Origin: Pseudomonas sp. Irchel 3H7
GTDB lineage: Bacteria; Pseudomonadota; Gammaproteobacteria; Pseudomonadales; Pseudomonadaceae
DNA: 64,000 bases
Direction of reading: 5' to 3'
NCBI RefSeq assembly: GCF_900187605.1
Contig: NZ_FYEA01000002.1
Coordinates: 496,001-560,000, forward strand
Under the pieces are notes generated by a model that had not been told where the DNA came from, did not search any database, and saw only the letters and a program-made list of their open reading frames with translations. Made by a program: the position numbers and the translations under genes. How positions within the stretch are numbered: position 1 is the first letter of the stretch; every line of letters starts with the position of its first letter. This document shows, piece by piece, positions 51,827-59,883 of this stretch.

Positions 51827-52786
51827 TTAACGGCGGGGAAACTTCGCCAGAATCCATTCACGAAAACGCCGCAACTCGTCTTCGTTTTCGGAGCTTTCGC
51901 GACAGCTCAGGTAGTGCCAGCTGTTGCGCAATTGCACCTGCTGCTCGATCGGTCGCACCAACAGGCCTTGCTGCACCAATCCCGTGACCAAGTGATTCCA
52001 GCCCAACGCAATGCCCTGATGGGTCAGGACCATGCTGATCAGCAGGTTGTAGTCGTTGGCATTGAAGATCTGCGGACTGTTCGGCGGACGGTCATCGATA
52101 TCGATGGCCTGAAACGCTAGCCACACGCCCCAGTCGACATGCTCGGCGACTTGCGAGCGGCCATAGGGACTCAGGTTGAGCAATGCCGAATCGCGCACGC
52201 CTTCGATCGTCGAAATTTCCGGGTGTTTCTCCAGATACTGCGGGGTGCACACCGGATAAATCACGTCGTGGCACAACGGATAGCTTCTATAACCGTCACG
52301 GATGCGCGAAATCTTGGTGATGAAGATGTCCGGCTGCACACCGGGTTCCATTGTCAGAAAGTTCTGCGTGGTGATCAGGTTGAGTTCGATATCCGGGCAC
52401 TGCGCGAAGAACTCTTGCAGATGATTCGACAGCCACAGTGCGGAAAAGGCCGGCGAGCAACAGACGGTGAGGACCTTCTTGGTCGACTGGCTGCTGCGGA
52501 TGCGTTCGGCGGCCTGCGCGATGTTGACGAACGACAGTTGCGCGGCATCGAAGAACACCGCGCCGGCCGCCGTCAGCTCCACCGCCCGGCCGACGCGGGT
52601 AAACAGTTGCGCGCCCAGATAACTTTCCAGTTCACGAATCTGCCGGCTGATCGCGGCTTGGGAAACGCACAGCGCCTCCGCCGCGCGGGTAAAGCTTTCG
52701 TATTTGGCCGCGGCGACAAATGCCTTCACAGCCCTCAAGGACGGCATTTTCAGCAGGATGGTGTCAGGGTCGACATGCTTGCTCAT
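51827..52786 (-). CDS. GcvA-type LysR regulator
   Basis: A 319-residue protein. The DNA-binding domain is at residues 12-75 (MPSLRAVKAFVAAAKYESFTRAAEALCVSQ, then AAISRQIRELESYLGAQLF), starting like GcvA-group regulators. The effector domain has LTVCCSPAFSALWLSNHL and a QGIALGWNHLVTGLVQQGLL block. It faces the ABC operon across a 367-bp gap and lies upstream of the MmgE/PrpD and Rieske genes. It probably controls one or both sides. Confidence 0.9.
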   Translation of the reverse strand: MSKHVDPDTILLKMPSLRAVKAFVAAAKYESFTRAAEALCVSQAAISRQIRELESYLGAQLFTRVGRAVELTAAGAVFFDAAQLSFVNIAQAAERIRSSQSTKKVLTVCCSPAFSALWLSNHLQEFFAQCPDIELNLITTQNFLTMEPGVQPDIFITKISRIRDGYRSYPLCHDVIYPVCTPQYLEKHPEISTIEGVRDSALLNLSPYGRSQVAEHVDWGVWLAFQAIDIDDRPPNSPQIFNANDYNLLISMVLTHQGIALGWNHLVTGLVQQGLLVRPIEQQVQLRNSWHYLSCRESSENEDELRRFREWILAKFPRR

Positions 52787-53055
52787 TCGTACACTCTCCT
52801 AACGATACAGCTCCCCAACGAAGCGCGAGGAGGGTAACGGAACCGTGCGGGGAGGGCTACGCGAGCGTCGCTGTGAGGATAGACCCGGTCGCTCATGGTG
52901 CTGACGCGGCACTCGGCAATGGCTGTCGTCGCAACCGATAACCCGACGTTATCGAATTGTCCCTGTAAATGTAGTTGGATTAAGCGGGGTGATGCTAATA
53001 GATTTGAAACATCCCTTTTTCCTGGGACCTCAAAAATAATAAAAGGAAGCCCGTC

Positions 53056-53157
53056 GTGAAGACATCTATTCATTACCGCTGCCGCTTACAATTATTTTTG
53101 CTCGTTTGCCTGTCGCTTAATGCGAAAGACGCACGATGCGAAGGAGGCAAGGTATGA
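53056..53157 (+). CDS. Candidate leader ORF coupled to proV
   Basis: A 33-codon frame starting GTG, with AAGGAAG 6 nt upstream, whose TGA overlaps the proV ATG (ATGA). The peptide is basic, then hydrophobic (RCRLQLFLLVCLSL), then charged, and it spans the AGGAGG of proV. Coupled translation or a short membrane peptide are both possible. Chance cannot be ruled out, as proV has its own good ribosome binding site. The rest of the gap (52787-53055) shows no gene. Confidence 0.4.
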   Translation: MKTSIHYRCRLQLFLLVCLSLNAKDARCEGGKV

Positions 53158-54188
53158 CAAGTTCCGACGAGATCATCTGCGTAAAGAATGTTTTCAAAGT
53201 CTTCGGTACGCAGCCAGCACTTGCCATGAAAATGGTTAAAGAAGGTGCAACAAAAGCTGAAGTGTTCAAAAAGACCGGTCAGGCGATTGGCGTTTTTGAT
53301 GCCAACTTCTCTGTTCGCCGCGGTGAGATTTTCGTGATCATGGGTTTGTCCGGTTCGGGCAAATCGACCATGGTCCGATTGTTCAACCGGCTGATCGAGC
53401 CGACGTCCGGGCAGATCTTTCTCAATGGCAAGGAAATCACCGGCCTGGGCGACAAGGACTTATTACAGGTTCGTCGCAAAGACATGGGCATGGTCTTCCA
53501 GTCGTTTGCATTGATGCCGCACATGAGCGTCATCGACAACGTTAGCTTCGGTCTGGAAATCAGCGGTGTCAGCGAGAAAGAACGCTATTGCCGCGCGATG
53601 GGCGCGCTGGAGCAGGTTGGCCTGGCAGGGCAGGAGTTCAGCTTTCCTCACCAACTCTCCGGCGGCATGCAGCAACGTGTCGGCCTGGCCCGCGCGCTGG
53701 CCAATGATCCCGCCATTCTGCTGATGGACGAAGCGTTCTCGGCACTTGATCCGATGATTCGCAGCGAGATGCAGGGCGAACTGATCAAGCTGCAGGCCGA
53801 GCAGGATCGCACCATCATTTTTATCTCCCACGATATTGAAGAAGCGGTTCGCATCGGTCACCGCATTGCGATCATGGAAGGCGGGCGCGTGGTGCAAATC
53901 GGCACGCCGCGTGAACTTCTGTGCAACCCAGTGAATAAATATGTGCGTGATTTCTTTAATGGTTTCGACACCAGTCGCATTCTGAAAGCGGGTGATATCG
54001 CGCAACAGGATTGCAATGTCGCTTATATACCGGGCGGGCAAACGCCGATTAAAGCGGAAGCGTCTCTTCGCGACATCTTTCATCTGGTTGCGGCCTCGGC
54101 AACTCCCATGCCGGTGGTGGATGAAGTTGGGCTTTATAAAGGTTCGATTTCGCAAGGCCATCTTCTGAACTGTCTGTGTAATAGCTGA
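53154..54188 (+). CDS. proV: Betaine-type ABC importer ATPase (ProV-like)
   Basis: A 344-residue ATPase. The N-terminal VFGTQPALAMKMVKEGATKAEVFKKTG is the ProV/OpuAA extension. Walker A is GLSGSGKST (64-72), the signature LSGGMQQR (168-175) and Walker B LLMDEAFSALDP (189-200). E. coli ProV has 400 residues with two C-terminal CBS domains. Here only about 70 residues follow the ATPase core, holding at most one degenerate CBS unit, so osmotic regulation of the ATPase may be lost. AGGAGG lies 6 nt before the ATG. First of a three-gene set with permease and binding protein. Confidence 0.9.
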   Translation: MTSSDEIICVKNVFKVFGTQPALAMKMVKEGATKAEVFKKTGQAIGVFDANFSVRRGEIFVIMGLSGSGKSTMVRLFNRLIEPTSGQIFLNGKEITGLGDKDLLQVRRKDMGMVFQSFALMPHMSVIDNVSFGLEISGVSEKERYCRAMGALEQVGLAGQEFSFPHQLSGGMQQRVGLARALANDPAILLMDEAFSALDPMIRSEMQGELIKLQAEQDRTIIFISHDIEEAVRIGHRIAIMEGGRVVQIGTPRELLCNPVNKYVRDFFNGFDTSRILKAGDIAQQDCNVAYIPGGQTPIKAEASLRDIFHLVAASATPMPVVDEVGLYKGSISQGHLLNCLCNS

Positions 54189-54238
54189 ACTGCGAATAAT
54201 CAGAATTGATTTACCGCTTCTGAGGGCGAGGTAGCACC

Positions 54239-55192
54239 ATGTCAGACTTCAACTTTCTAGATCCTTTCCAAAGTTTAAATATTCCCTTGGGTTTGTGGGT
54301 AGAGACCGCCCTTAAATATCTGGTGCATAACTTCAGGGAAGTGTTTCGCTCGATCCGTTGGCCGGTCGATCAAGTGCTCGACGGTGTGCAGTGGGGACTG
54401 CTGTCGGTTCCGCCGACGGTGTTCATCATCATTGCCGGGCTGATCAGTTGGCAGATCGGCGGCAAGCGCATCGCGATCTTCAGCGTCGCAACCCTCACCG
54501 GGCTTGGACTGATCGGTGTGTGGAGCGATGCGATGGTCACGCTGGCCCTGGTGCTGACGTCGCTGTTGTTCTGCGCAGTGATCGGCATACCGCTGGGCAT
54601 CTTGTGTGCACGCAGTGATCGCACGGAAATGATCATCCGCCCGGTGCTGGATGCGATGCAGACACTGCCGGCGTTCGTTTACCTGGTGCCGGTGGTGATG
54701 CTCTTTGGTATCGGCAACGTACCCGGTGTAATCGTCACCATCATCTTTTCCGTCGCGCCGCTGGTGCGGCTGACCAACCTTGGTATTCGTCAGGTCCCGG
54801 CGGACAAGGTCGAAGCCGCTCGAGCGTTTGGCTGCACGGCTACGCAAATGCTGATGAAGGTGCAGTTGCCGTTGGCGGCGCCGACGATGATGGCCGGTCT
54901 CAACCAGACATTGATGTTGTCGCTGTCGATGGTGGTGGTCGCCTCGATGATTTCGGTGGGCGGTCTGGGTTTGATGGTGTTGAGCGGCATCGGCCGCCTC
55001 GACATGGGCCTGGCCAGCGTCGGCGGCGCGGGGCTGGTGCTGCTCGCGGTATTCCTTGACCGACTGACCCAGGCAATGGGTGAGCGCAGCAGCGATCTGG
55101 CCTCCGGTCAGCGCTGGTATGAAAGCGGCCCTGTGGGGCTGGTCATGAAACTGAAGAAAAAGAAGAACGTTGCACGTCCAGTGACGAATTGA
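54239..55192 (+). CDS. proW: Betaine-type ABC importer permease (ProW-like)
   Basis: A 317-residue inner-membrane protein. A 40-residue cytoplasmic start ends at FRSIRWPVDQVLDGVQWGLLSVPP, as in ProW. Seven or so membrane helices follow with the ABC EAA loop (DKVEAARAFGCTATQMLMKVQLPLAAPTMMAG) and YLVPVVMLFGIGNVPGVI. The coupling loop and the helix arrangement match glycine betaine importers. GAGG precedes the ATG, 50 bp after proV. Confidence 0.92.
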   Translation: MSDFNFLDPFQSLNIPLGLWVETALKYLVHNFREVFRSIRWPVDQVLDGVQWGLLSVPPTVFIIIAGLISWQIGGKRIAIFSVATLTGLGLIGVWSDAMVTLALVLTSLLFCAVIGIPLGILCARSDRTEMIIRPVLDAMQTLPAFVYLVPVVMLFGIGNVPGVIVTIIFSVAPLVRLTNLGIRQVPADKVEAARAFGCTATQMLMKVQLPLAAPTMMAGLNQTLMLSLSMVVVASMISVGGLGLMVLSGIGRLDMGLASVGGAGLVLLAVFLDRLTQAMGERSSDLASGQRWYESGPVGLVMKLKKKKNVARPVTN

Positions 55193-55235
55193 GTTGGCCT
55201 GCTCACCCCATTAAAAATTCCAAGCGTGGTGAAAC

Positions 55236-56258
55236 ATGAAACTGACAAATCTCAAGAAAAGCGTGGTTGCGAGCCTCGTGGCTTCAGTGTTTGGCACCTT
55301 GTTGTGCTCGGCGGTCTACGCGGCCGACGCCAACAAACCCGGTGCCGGCGTTTCGATTACGCCGATCTTCCCGACCATCGCCGAAGAGCGTTTTCGTGGT
55401 GAGGTGGTGATCGCCGGCCTCAAGGAGTTGGGCTACGACGTCAAACAGCCAAAAGAAGTCGACTACCCGGCGATGTTTCTCGCACTGTCTTACGGCGATG
55501 CGGACTTCACCGTGCATGAATGGGAGCACCTGCACCAAGCGTTTTATGAAAAGGCCGGCGGCGATGACGTGATGGTCAAAGTCGGGCAAGTCATGAAAGG
55601 CGTGTTGCAGGGCTACATGATCGACAAGAAGACGGCCGAGGCTTATCAGATCAAGGATCTGTCGGACTTGAAGAAACCCGAAATCGCCAAACTCTTTGAC
55701 AGCAACGGTGACGGCAAGGCTGACCTGACAGGCTGCAACCCGGGTTGGGGCTGCGAGATCATGGTCGAACACCACATGAAAGCCTATGGCTTGGGCCCAA
55801 CCGTGGTCGACAACCGCGGTTCGTACTTCGCGTTGATGGCAGACACCATTGCGCGCTTCCAGCAAGGCAAACCCGTGCTGTTTTTCACTTGGGTTCCGCA
55901 ATGGATCGCCAGTGTTTTGGTGGAAGGGCGTGACGTGGTCTGGTTGCCGGTGCCTTTCACTTCGCTGCCGGATGGCAAGGAAAGCAAGGACACCTTCCAT
56001 GATGGCAAGAACCTCGGTTTCCCGGTGGACACGATCAATGCCGTGATGAACAAAGAGTTCGCCGAGAAGAACCCGGTGGCGCGCAAATTCCTCTCTGAGG
56101 TCAGCATCCCGACAGCCGCTGAAAGTGCGCAAAACCTGCGCATGCAGAACGGTGAAAAGTCGCTCGCTGACATCAAGCGTCATGCCGCGGAATGGATCAA
56201 GGCCAACCAGCAAGCCTATGACGGTTGGTTGAGTGACGCCCGGGCGGCAGCGAAGTAA
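55236..56258 (+). CDS. proX: Betaine-type periplasmic binding protein (ProX-like)
   Basis: A 340-residue protein with a signal peptide ending SAVYA. It follows E. coli ProX closely: PTIAEERFRGEVVIAGLKELGYDV, IAKLFDSNGDGKADLTGCNP, and WIKANQQAYDGWLSDARAA at the end. The three tryptophans that box the trimethylammonium group in ProX are kept (in HEWEHLHQ, NPGWGCE and FFTWVPQW), so the ligand should be a quaternary amine. The residues around the first Trp differ (HEWEHLHQ against NWTPLHD), which may shift specificity. Third gene of the importer. Confidence 0.92.
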   Translation: MKLTNLKKSVVASLVASVFGTLLCSAVYAADANKPGAGVSITPIFPTIAEERFRGEVVIAGLKELGYDVKQPKEVDYPAMFLALSYGDADFTVHEWEHLHQAFYEKAGGDDVMVKVGQVMKGVLQGYMIDKKTAEAYQIKDLSDLKKPEIAKLFDSNGDGKADLTGCNPGWGCEIMVEHHMKAYGLGPTVVDNRGSYFALMADTIARFQQGKPVLFFTWVPQWIASVLVEGRDVVWLPVPFTSLPDGKESKDTFHDGKNLGFPVDTINAVMNKEFAEKNPVARKFLSEVSIPTAAESAQNLRMQNGEKSLADIKRHAAEWIKANQQAYDGWLSDARAAAK

Positions 56259-56345
56259 TCGGTTCGACCACGGTTTGGCGGCGGGCGGTGCCAGTCGCCA
56301 CACCCCAAAGTTGTCGTTTCAGTGAAGGTGAGCGGGTGACGCAAG

Positions 56346-57404
56346 ATGGAAACGTTCCAGAGTCCGTTGAAACAACAGAACATCGGCTTTCGCCCATCCA
56401 CCGTGATGTCGGGCCATGAACGTGTGGTGCGGGTGGCGTTTATCCTGCTCGATCATTTTTCGTTGACGACCCTTTCAACGGCGATGGATGCCCTGGCCAC
56501 TGGAAACCTGATCAATGGCGAAACGATTTACCAGGTGTCGACCTACTCACTGCAGGGCGGGCTGGTTGAAAGTGATATCGGCGTGTCGCTGGCCTCGCAA
56601 AGACTGGTGGCGGAAGGCTTCAGTCATGATGCAGTGATTGTCGTCGGAGGCCAGCGCGTGCGGCTTGCCGCGCAGCCAGTGCTGCGCCGAGTGCTGAAGA
56701 AGTCCTCGGGCAAAGGGATCGTTGCCGGTTGCTGGAATGCCGCGTTTTATCTGGCCGATGCCGGTTTGCTCGAGACTGGAGACTTTGCTTGTCACAGCGA
56801 CAGCTGCGGTCTGCTCCATGAATATTTCCCGCAGTTGAAGGTATCGACTCGCGAGTTTATTTGCACACAGCGCCGGGCCACTTGCGCCAACGCTCATTCA
56901 GCGCTGGATATGACCTTGGCGATCATGCAGGAACTGGGTGCGCACAACGATGCGCCATTGGTTGATGAAATAAAAAGGGTTCACCAGTCTGGACATCTTC
57001 AACCGAAGACTGCCGACAGTCTGCGCTGTTCAGCGATTCCCAAGCCTTTGAACATCGCGCTCGACTTGATGGAAAAAAACATTGAGGAACCGTTGGAAAT
57101 TGACGCAATCGCCAGCCAGGTTGGCGTGTCTCGCCGGCAATTGGAAAGAAGGTTTGCCCGCTATCTCAATGCCGCACCCAATCGATACTACCTGGAACTG
57201 CGTTTGACTCGGGCCCGGCAACTGATTGTGCAAAGTGATCGTTCGTTGACGGATGTGGCACTGGCCACCGGGTTTGTCAGCTATCCGCACTTCTATAAAC
57301 GCTTCAAGGATCTGTTTGGCTTACCGCCCATGACCTTCAGGGATTACTACTACGCCAACGACTATGCCAGTAGCGGACGTTATGCCGTGGCGGCGAATTT
57401 TTAA
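56346..57404 (+). CDS. Amidotransferase-like/AraC regulator (GbdR/CdhR type)
   Basis: A 352-residue regulator. Residues 25-210 form a DJ-1/PfpI-like domain (VRVAFILLDHFSLTTLSTAMDAL, GIVAGCWNAAFYLADAGLL, STREFICTQRRATCANAHSALDM). Residues 240-340 hold two AraC helix-turn-helix units (LEIDAIASQVGVSRRQLERRF, LTDVALATGFVSYPHFYKRFK). In Pseudomonas this family (GbdR, CdhR, SouR, ArgR) senses betaine, carnitine, sarcosine or arginine and activates catabolic genes. Here it stands between the importer and the catabolic genes. An 11-bp direct repeat lies just downstream. Confidence 0.92.
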   Translation: METFQSPLKQQNIGFRPSTVMSGHERVVRVAFILLDHFSLTTLSTAMDALATGNLINGETIYQVSTYSLQGGLVESDIGVSLASQRLVAEGFSHDAVIVVGGQRVRLAAQPVLRRVLKKSSGKGIVAGCWNAAFYLADAGLLETGDFACHSDSCGLLHEYFPQLKVSTREFICTQRRATCANAHSALDMTLAIMQELGAHNDAPLVDEIKRVHQSGHLQPKTADSLRCSAIPKPLNIALDLMEKNIEEPLEIDAIASQVGVSRRQLERRFARYLNAAPNRYYLELRLTRARQLIVQSDRSLTDVALATGFVSYPHFYKRFKDLFGLPPMTFRDYYYANDYASSGRYAVAANF

Positions 57405-57469
57405 AACAAACAGTCAATCGTCACTGTTTGTGTAAGTGCCAGTTTTGCAAGTTTCCGGATCAACGCCAT

Positions 57470-57500
57470 TGCGTGCGTTTGCTTTGTGCTGCGTGCGTTT
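57470..57500 (+). promoter_or_regulatory. Direct repeat before the flavoenzyme gene, likely AraC-type site
   Basis: TGCGTGCGTTT occurs at 57470-57480 and again at 57490-57500, exactly 20 bp apart, about 30 bp before the next start codon. AraC-family activators bind two direct half-sites with this period on one DNA face. The regulator encoded just upstream is the natural candidate. Confidence 0.6.
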
Positions 57501-57530
57501 TGCAACTTCAACGATTAACGGTTTAACACT

Positions 57531-58847
57531 ATGAAAGTCAGTTCATTACCCGCCGATGATGATAGTTGTGGCTGGTTTCATTTGAGCAAGCCACGCAGTC
57601 CCGAGCCGGCTCACCGTGGGCACCGTTCCGCCCGCTGGGTGATCATCGGTGCCGGCTTCACGGGACTGGCGTGCGCGCGGCAACTGGCGTTGAATTTTCC
57701 CGACGATGAAGTGGTGCTTATCGAAGCTCAGGAAGTCGGACTGGGCCCGTCGGGGCGTAATGCCGGTTTTGCCATTGATCTTCCCCATGATATTGGCGCT
57801 GAGGATTACATCGGTGACATCGCACTGGCACGCACCAGTTTGAAACTCAATCTGGCCGGCCAATCGATACTTCGCGAGCTGGTTGACCAATACCGCATCG
57901 ACTGTCAGATGAAAGCCTGCGGCAAATATCAGGCGGCGGTAGAGAACCGCGGTATCGCCGTACTCGATGCCTATCGCCGGGGCCTGGAAAAACTCGATCA
58001 GCCTTTTCAGATGATTGATGCCGATGAGTTGCCCGAACATTTGGGCACGCGGTTTTACCGCCAGGCATTGTTCACCCCGGGTGCGGTGCTACTGCAACCG
58101 TCCGGACTGGTGAAAGGCCTCGCCGACAACTTGCCATCGAACGTCACGCTGTATGAGCGCACGCCGATTCTGGAAGTGGAATACGGTAACAAGACGCTCC
58201 TCAAACATGCCCACGGCAGCATCACCGCCGACAAGCTGATTCTGGCGAACAACTCGTTCGGCATGCGTTTCGGTTTCCTGCAAGGGCGGATGTTGCCGAT
58301 CTACACCTACGCCAGCATCACGCGACCGCTGACCGAAGAGGAACAGGCGCGCCTGGGCGGCAAACCGTTCTGGGGCGCCATTCCAGCCGATCCCTTCGGC
58401 ACTACGGTGCGGCGTACCCCGGATAACCGCCTGCTGATCCGCAACAGTTTCACCTTCAACCCGGATGGCCGCAGCAACAGCAAATACAACGAACGTTTCG
58501 TGCGCCGGCACAAGGCTTCATTCGATCAGCGTTTCCCGATGTTGCCGGAGGTGACGTTCGACTACACCTGGGGCGGCGCCTTGGCCATGTCGCGCAACCA
58601 CAACGGCTTCTTCGGTGAACTGGCGCCCAATGTTTATGGCGCGCTCGGATGCAACGGTCTGGGTGTCACGCGCGGAACCGTCACCGGCAAGTTGCTTGCT
58701 GACTGGCTGGCGGGGCAGCGTGACCCACTGATTGACTTCCTGCTGCAGGCGCCGGGGCCCAACAGCAACCCGCCAGAACCGTTCCTTTCGCTTGGGGTGA
58801 ACATGAACCTCAAGTGGGGGCAGTACCGCGCCGGGAGAGAAAGCTGA
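57531..58847 (+). CDS. DAO-family FAD-dependent amine/amino acid oxidoreductase
   Basis: A 438-residue flavoenzyme. WVIIGAGFTGLACARQL holds the FAD motif at residues 36-52, followed by SGRNAGFAIDLPHD, and the C-terminal ALGCNGLGVTRGTVTGKLLADWLAG contacts FAD. A DTTV-type segment FGTTVRRTPDNRLLIRNSF matches PuuB-like and secondary amine oxidases. It probably oxidises the demethylated amine or imino acid of this pathway. No strong ribosome binding site is seen before the ATG. First gene after the AraC direct repeat, followed by DapA-like and aldehyde dehydrogenase genes. Confidence 0.85.
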   Translation: MKVSSLPADDDSCGWFHLSKPRSPEPAHRGHRSARWVIIGAGFTGLACARQLALNFPDDEVVLIEAQEVGLGPSGRNAGFAIDLPHDIGAEDYIGDIALARTSLKLNLAGQSILRELVDQYRIDCQMKACGKYQAAVENRGIAVLDAYRRGLEKLDQPFQMIDADELPEHLGTRFYRQALFTPGAVLLQPSGLVKGLADNLPSNVTLYERTPILEVEYGNKTLLKHAHGSITADKLILANNSFGMRFGFLQGRMLPIYTYASITRPLTEEEQARLGGKPFWGAIPADPFGTTVRRTPDNRLLIRNSFTFNPDGRSNSKYNERFVRRHKASFDQRFPMLPEVTFDYTWGGALAMSRNHNGFFGELAPNVYGALGCNGLGVTRGTVTGKLLADWLAGQRDPLIDFLLQAPGPNSNPPEPFLSLGVNMNLKWGQYRAGRES

Positions 58848-58979
58848 GTCTGCGTTGGCCGGTCGCTGCAGCCTCGTCGCTCCGCTGCCGTCCTGAAGGC
58901 TTGCACCGCCAATAACCAAGGTCTGCCCGGCATGCCGTCGGGTGCACGGATTGAACATTGAACCACTGGAGAAAACGCT

Positions 58980-59882
58980 ATGAACTTTGACGGAATTTTT
59001 ACCCCTGCCATTACCCCGTTGTCCGCTGATGGCCAGATCGACTATTCGGCGTTCTCCGACGTGCTCGAATATCTGATCGAGTCCAAGGTTCACGGCATCG
59101 TTATTGGCGGCTCCACCGGCGAGTATTACGCGCACACCGCCGAGGAACGCGTGGCCGTCGCCGAGCGCGCCAAAGACGTGATCCGCGGACGTTTGCCTCT
59201 GGTCATCGGCACTGGCGGCATTCGTACCGAAGACTCGGTGTACTTCGCCGAAAAAGCCAAGTCACTCGAAGCGGACGCCATTTTGGTCGGTTCGCCACCG
59301 TATGCCTTGCCGACGCAAAAGGAAATTGCCGCCCATGTGCTCGCCGTGGACAAGGCGGCCGGGCTGCCGATCATGCTTTACAACTATCCGTCGCGGATGG
59401 GCGTGGCGATGGGCGACGAGTTTTTCGAAGCCATCGCTGGCTGCAAGAACATCGCCGCGATCAAGGAAAGTTCGGGCGAGATGAGTCGCCTGCACCGTCT
59501 GGCTCACGCCCATCCGTCGATCCAGTTGTCCTGTGGCTGGGATGATCAGGCGCTGGAGTTTTTCGCCTGGGGCGCGCGTAGCTGGGTATGCGCCGGCTCG
59601 AACTTCATCCCGCGCGAACACATCGCGCTCTACGAAGCCTGTGTACTGGAGAAGAACTTCGATAAAGGCCGGCGGATCATGTCGGCGATGCTGCCGTTGA
59701 TGGATTTCCTCGAGAGCGGCAAGTTCGTGCAGTCGATCAAACACGGTAGCGAACTCAGTGGCCTGCGTGCCGGCGGTGTGCGGGCGCCACTGCAACCGCT
59801 GGAGCCTTCCGAGAAGCTAGCGCTGGAAAGCGTGATCAAAACCCTGCAGAAAAACGTCGCGCGTATCGTCGAGGAGGCTTGA
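58980..59882 (+). CDS. DapA/NAL-superfamily lyase or deaminase
   Basis: A 300-residue class I aldolase-fold enzyme. GGSTGE (43-48) binds the carboxylate, Tyr134 lies in LYNYP and the Schiff-base Lys162 lies in IAAIKESSG. The superfamily includes dihydrodipicolinate synthase, sugar-acid aldolases and the 1-pyrroline-4-hydroxy-2-carboxylate deaminase of hydroxyproline catabolism. In a catabolic operon with an oxidase and an aldehyde dehydrogenase, the last is attractive: it yields alpha-ketoglutarate semialdehyde. GGAG precedes the ATG. The next gene starts 1 nt after its stop. Confidence 0.85.
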   Translation: MNFDGIFTPAITPLSADGQIDYSAFSDVLEYLIESKVHGIVIGGSTGEYYAHTAEERVAVAERAKDVIRGRLPLVIGTGGIRTEDSVYFAEKAKSLEADAILVGSPPYALPTQKEIAAHVLAVDKAAGLPIMLYNYPSRMGVAMGDEFFEAIAGCKNIAAIKESSGEMSRLHRLAHAHPSIQLSCGWDDQALEFFAWGARSWVCAGSNFIPREHIALYEACVLEKNFDKGRRIMSAMLPLMDFLESGKFVQSIKHGSELSGLRAGGVRAPLQPLEPSEKLALESVIKTLQKNVARIVEEA

Positions 59883-59883
59883 A

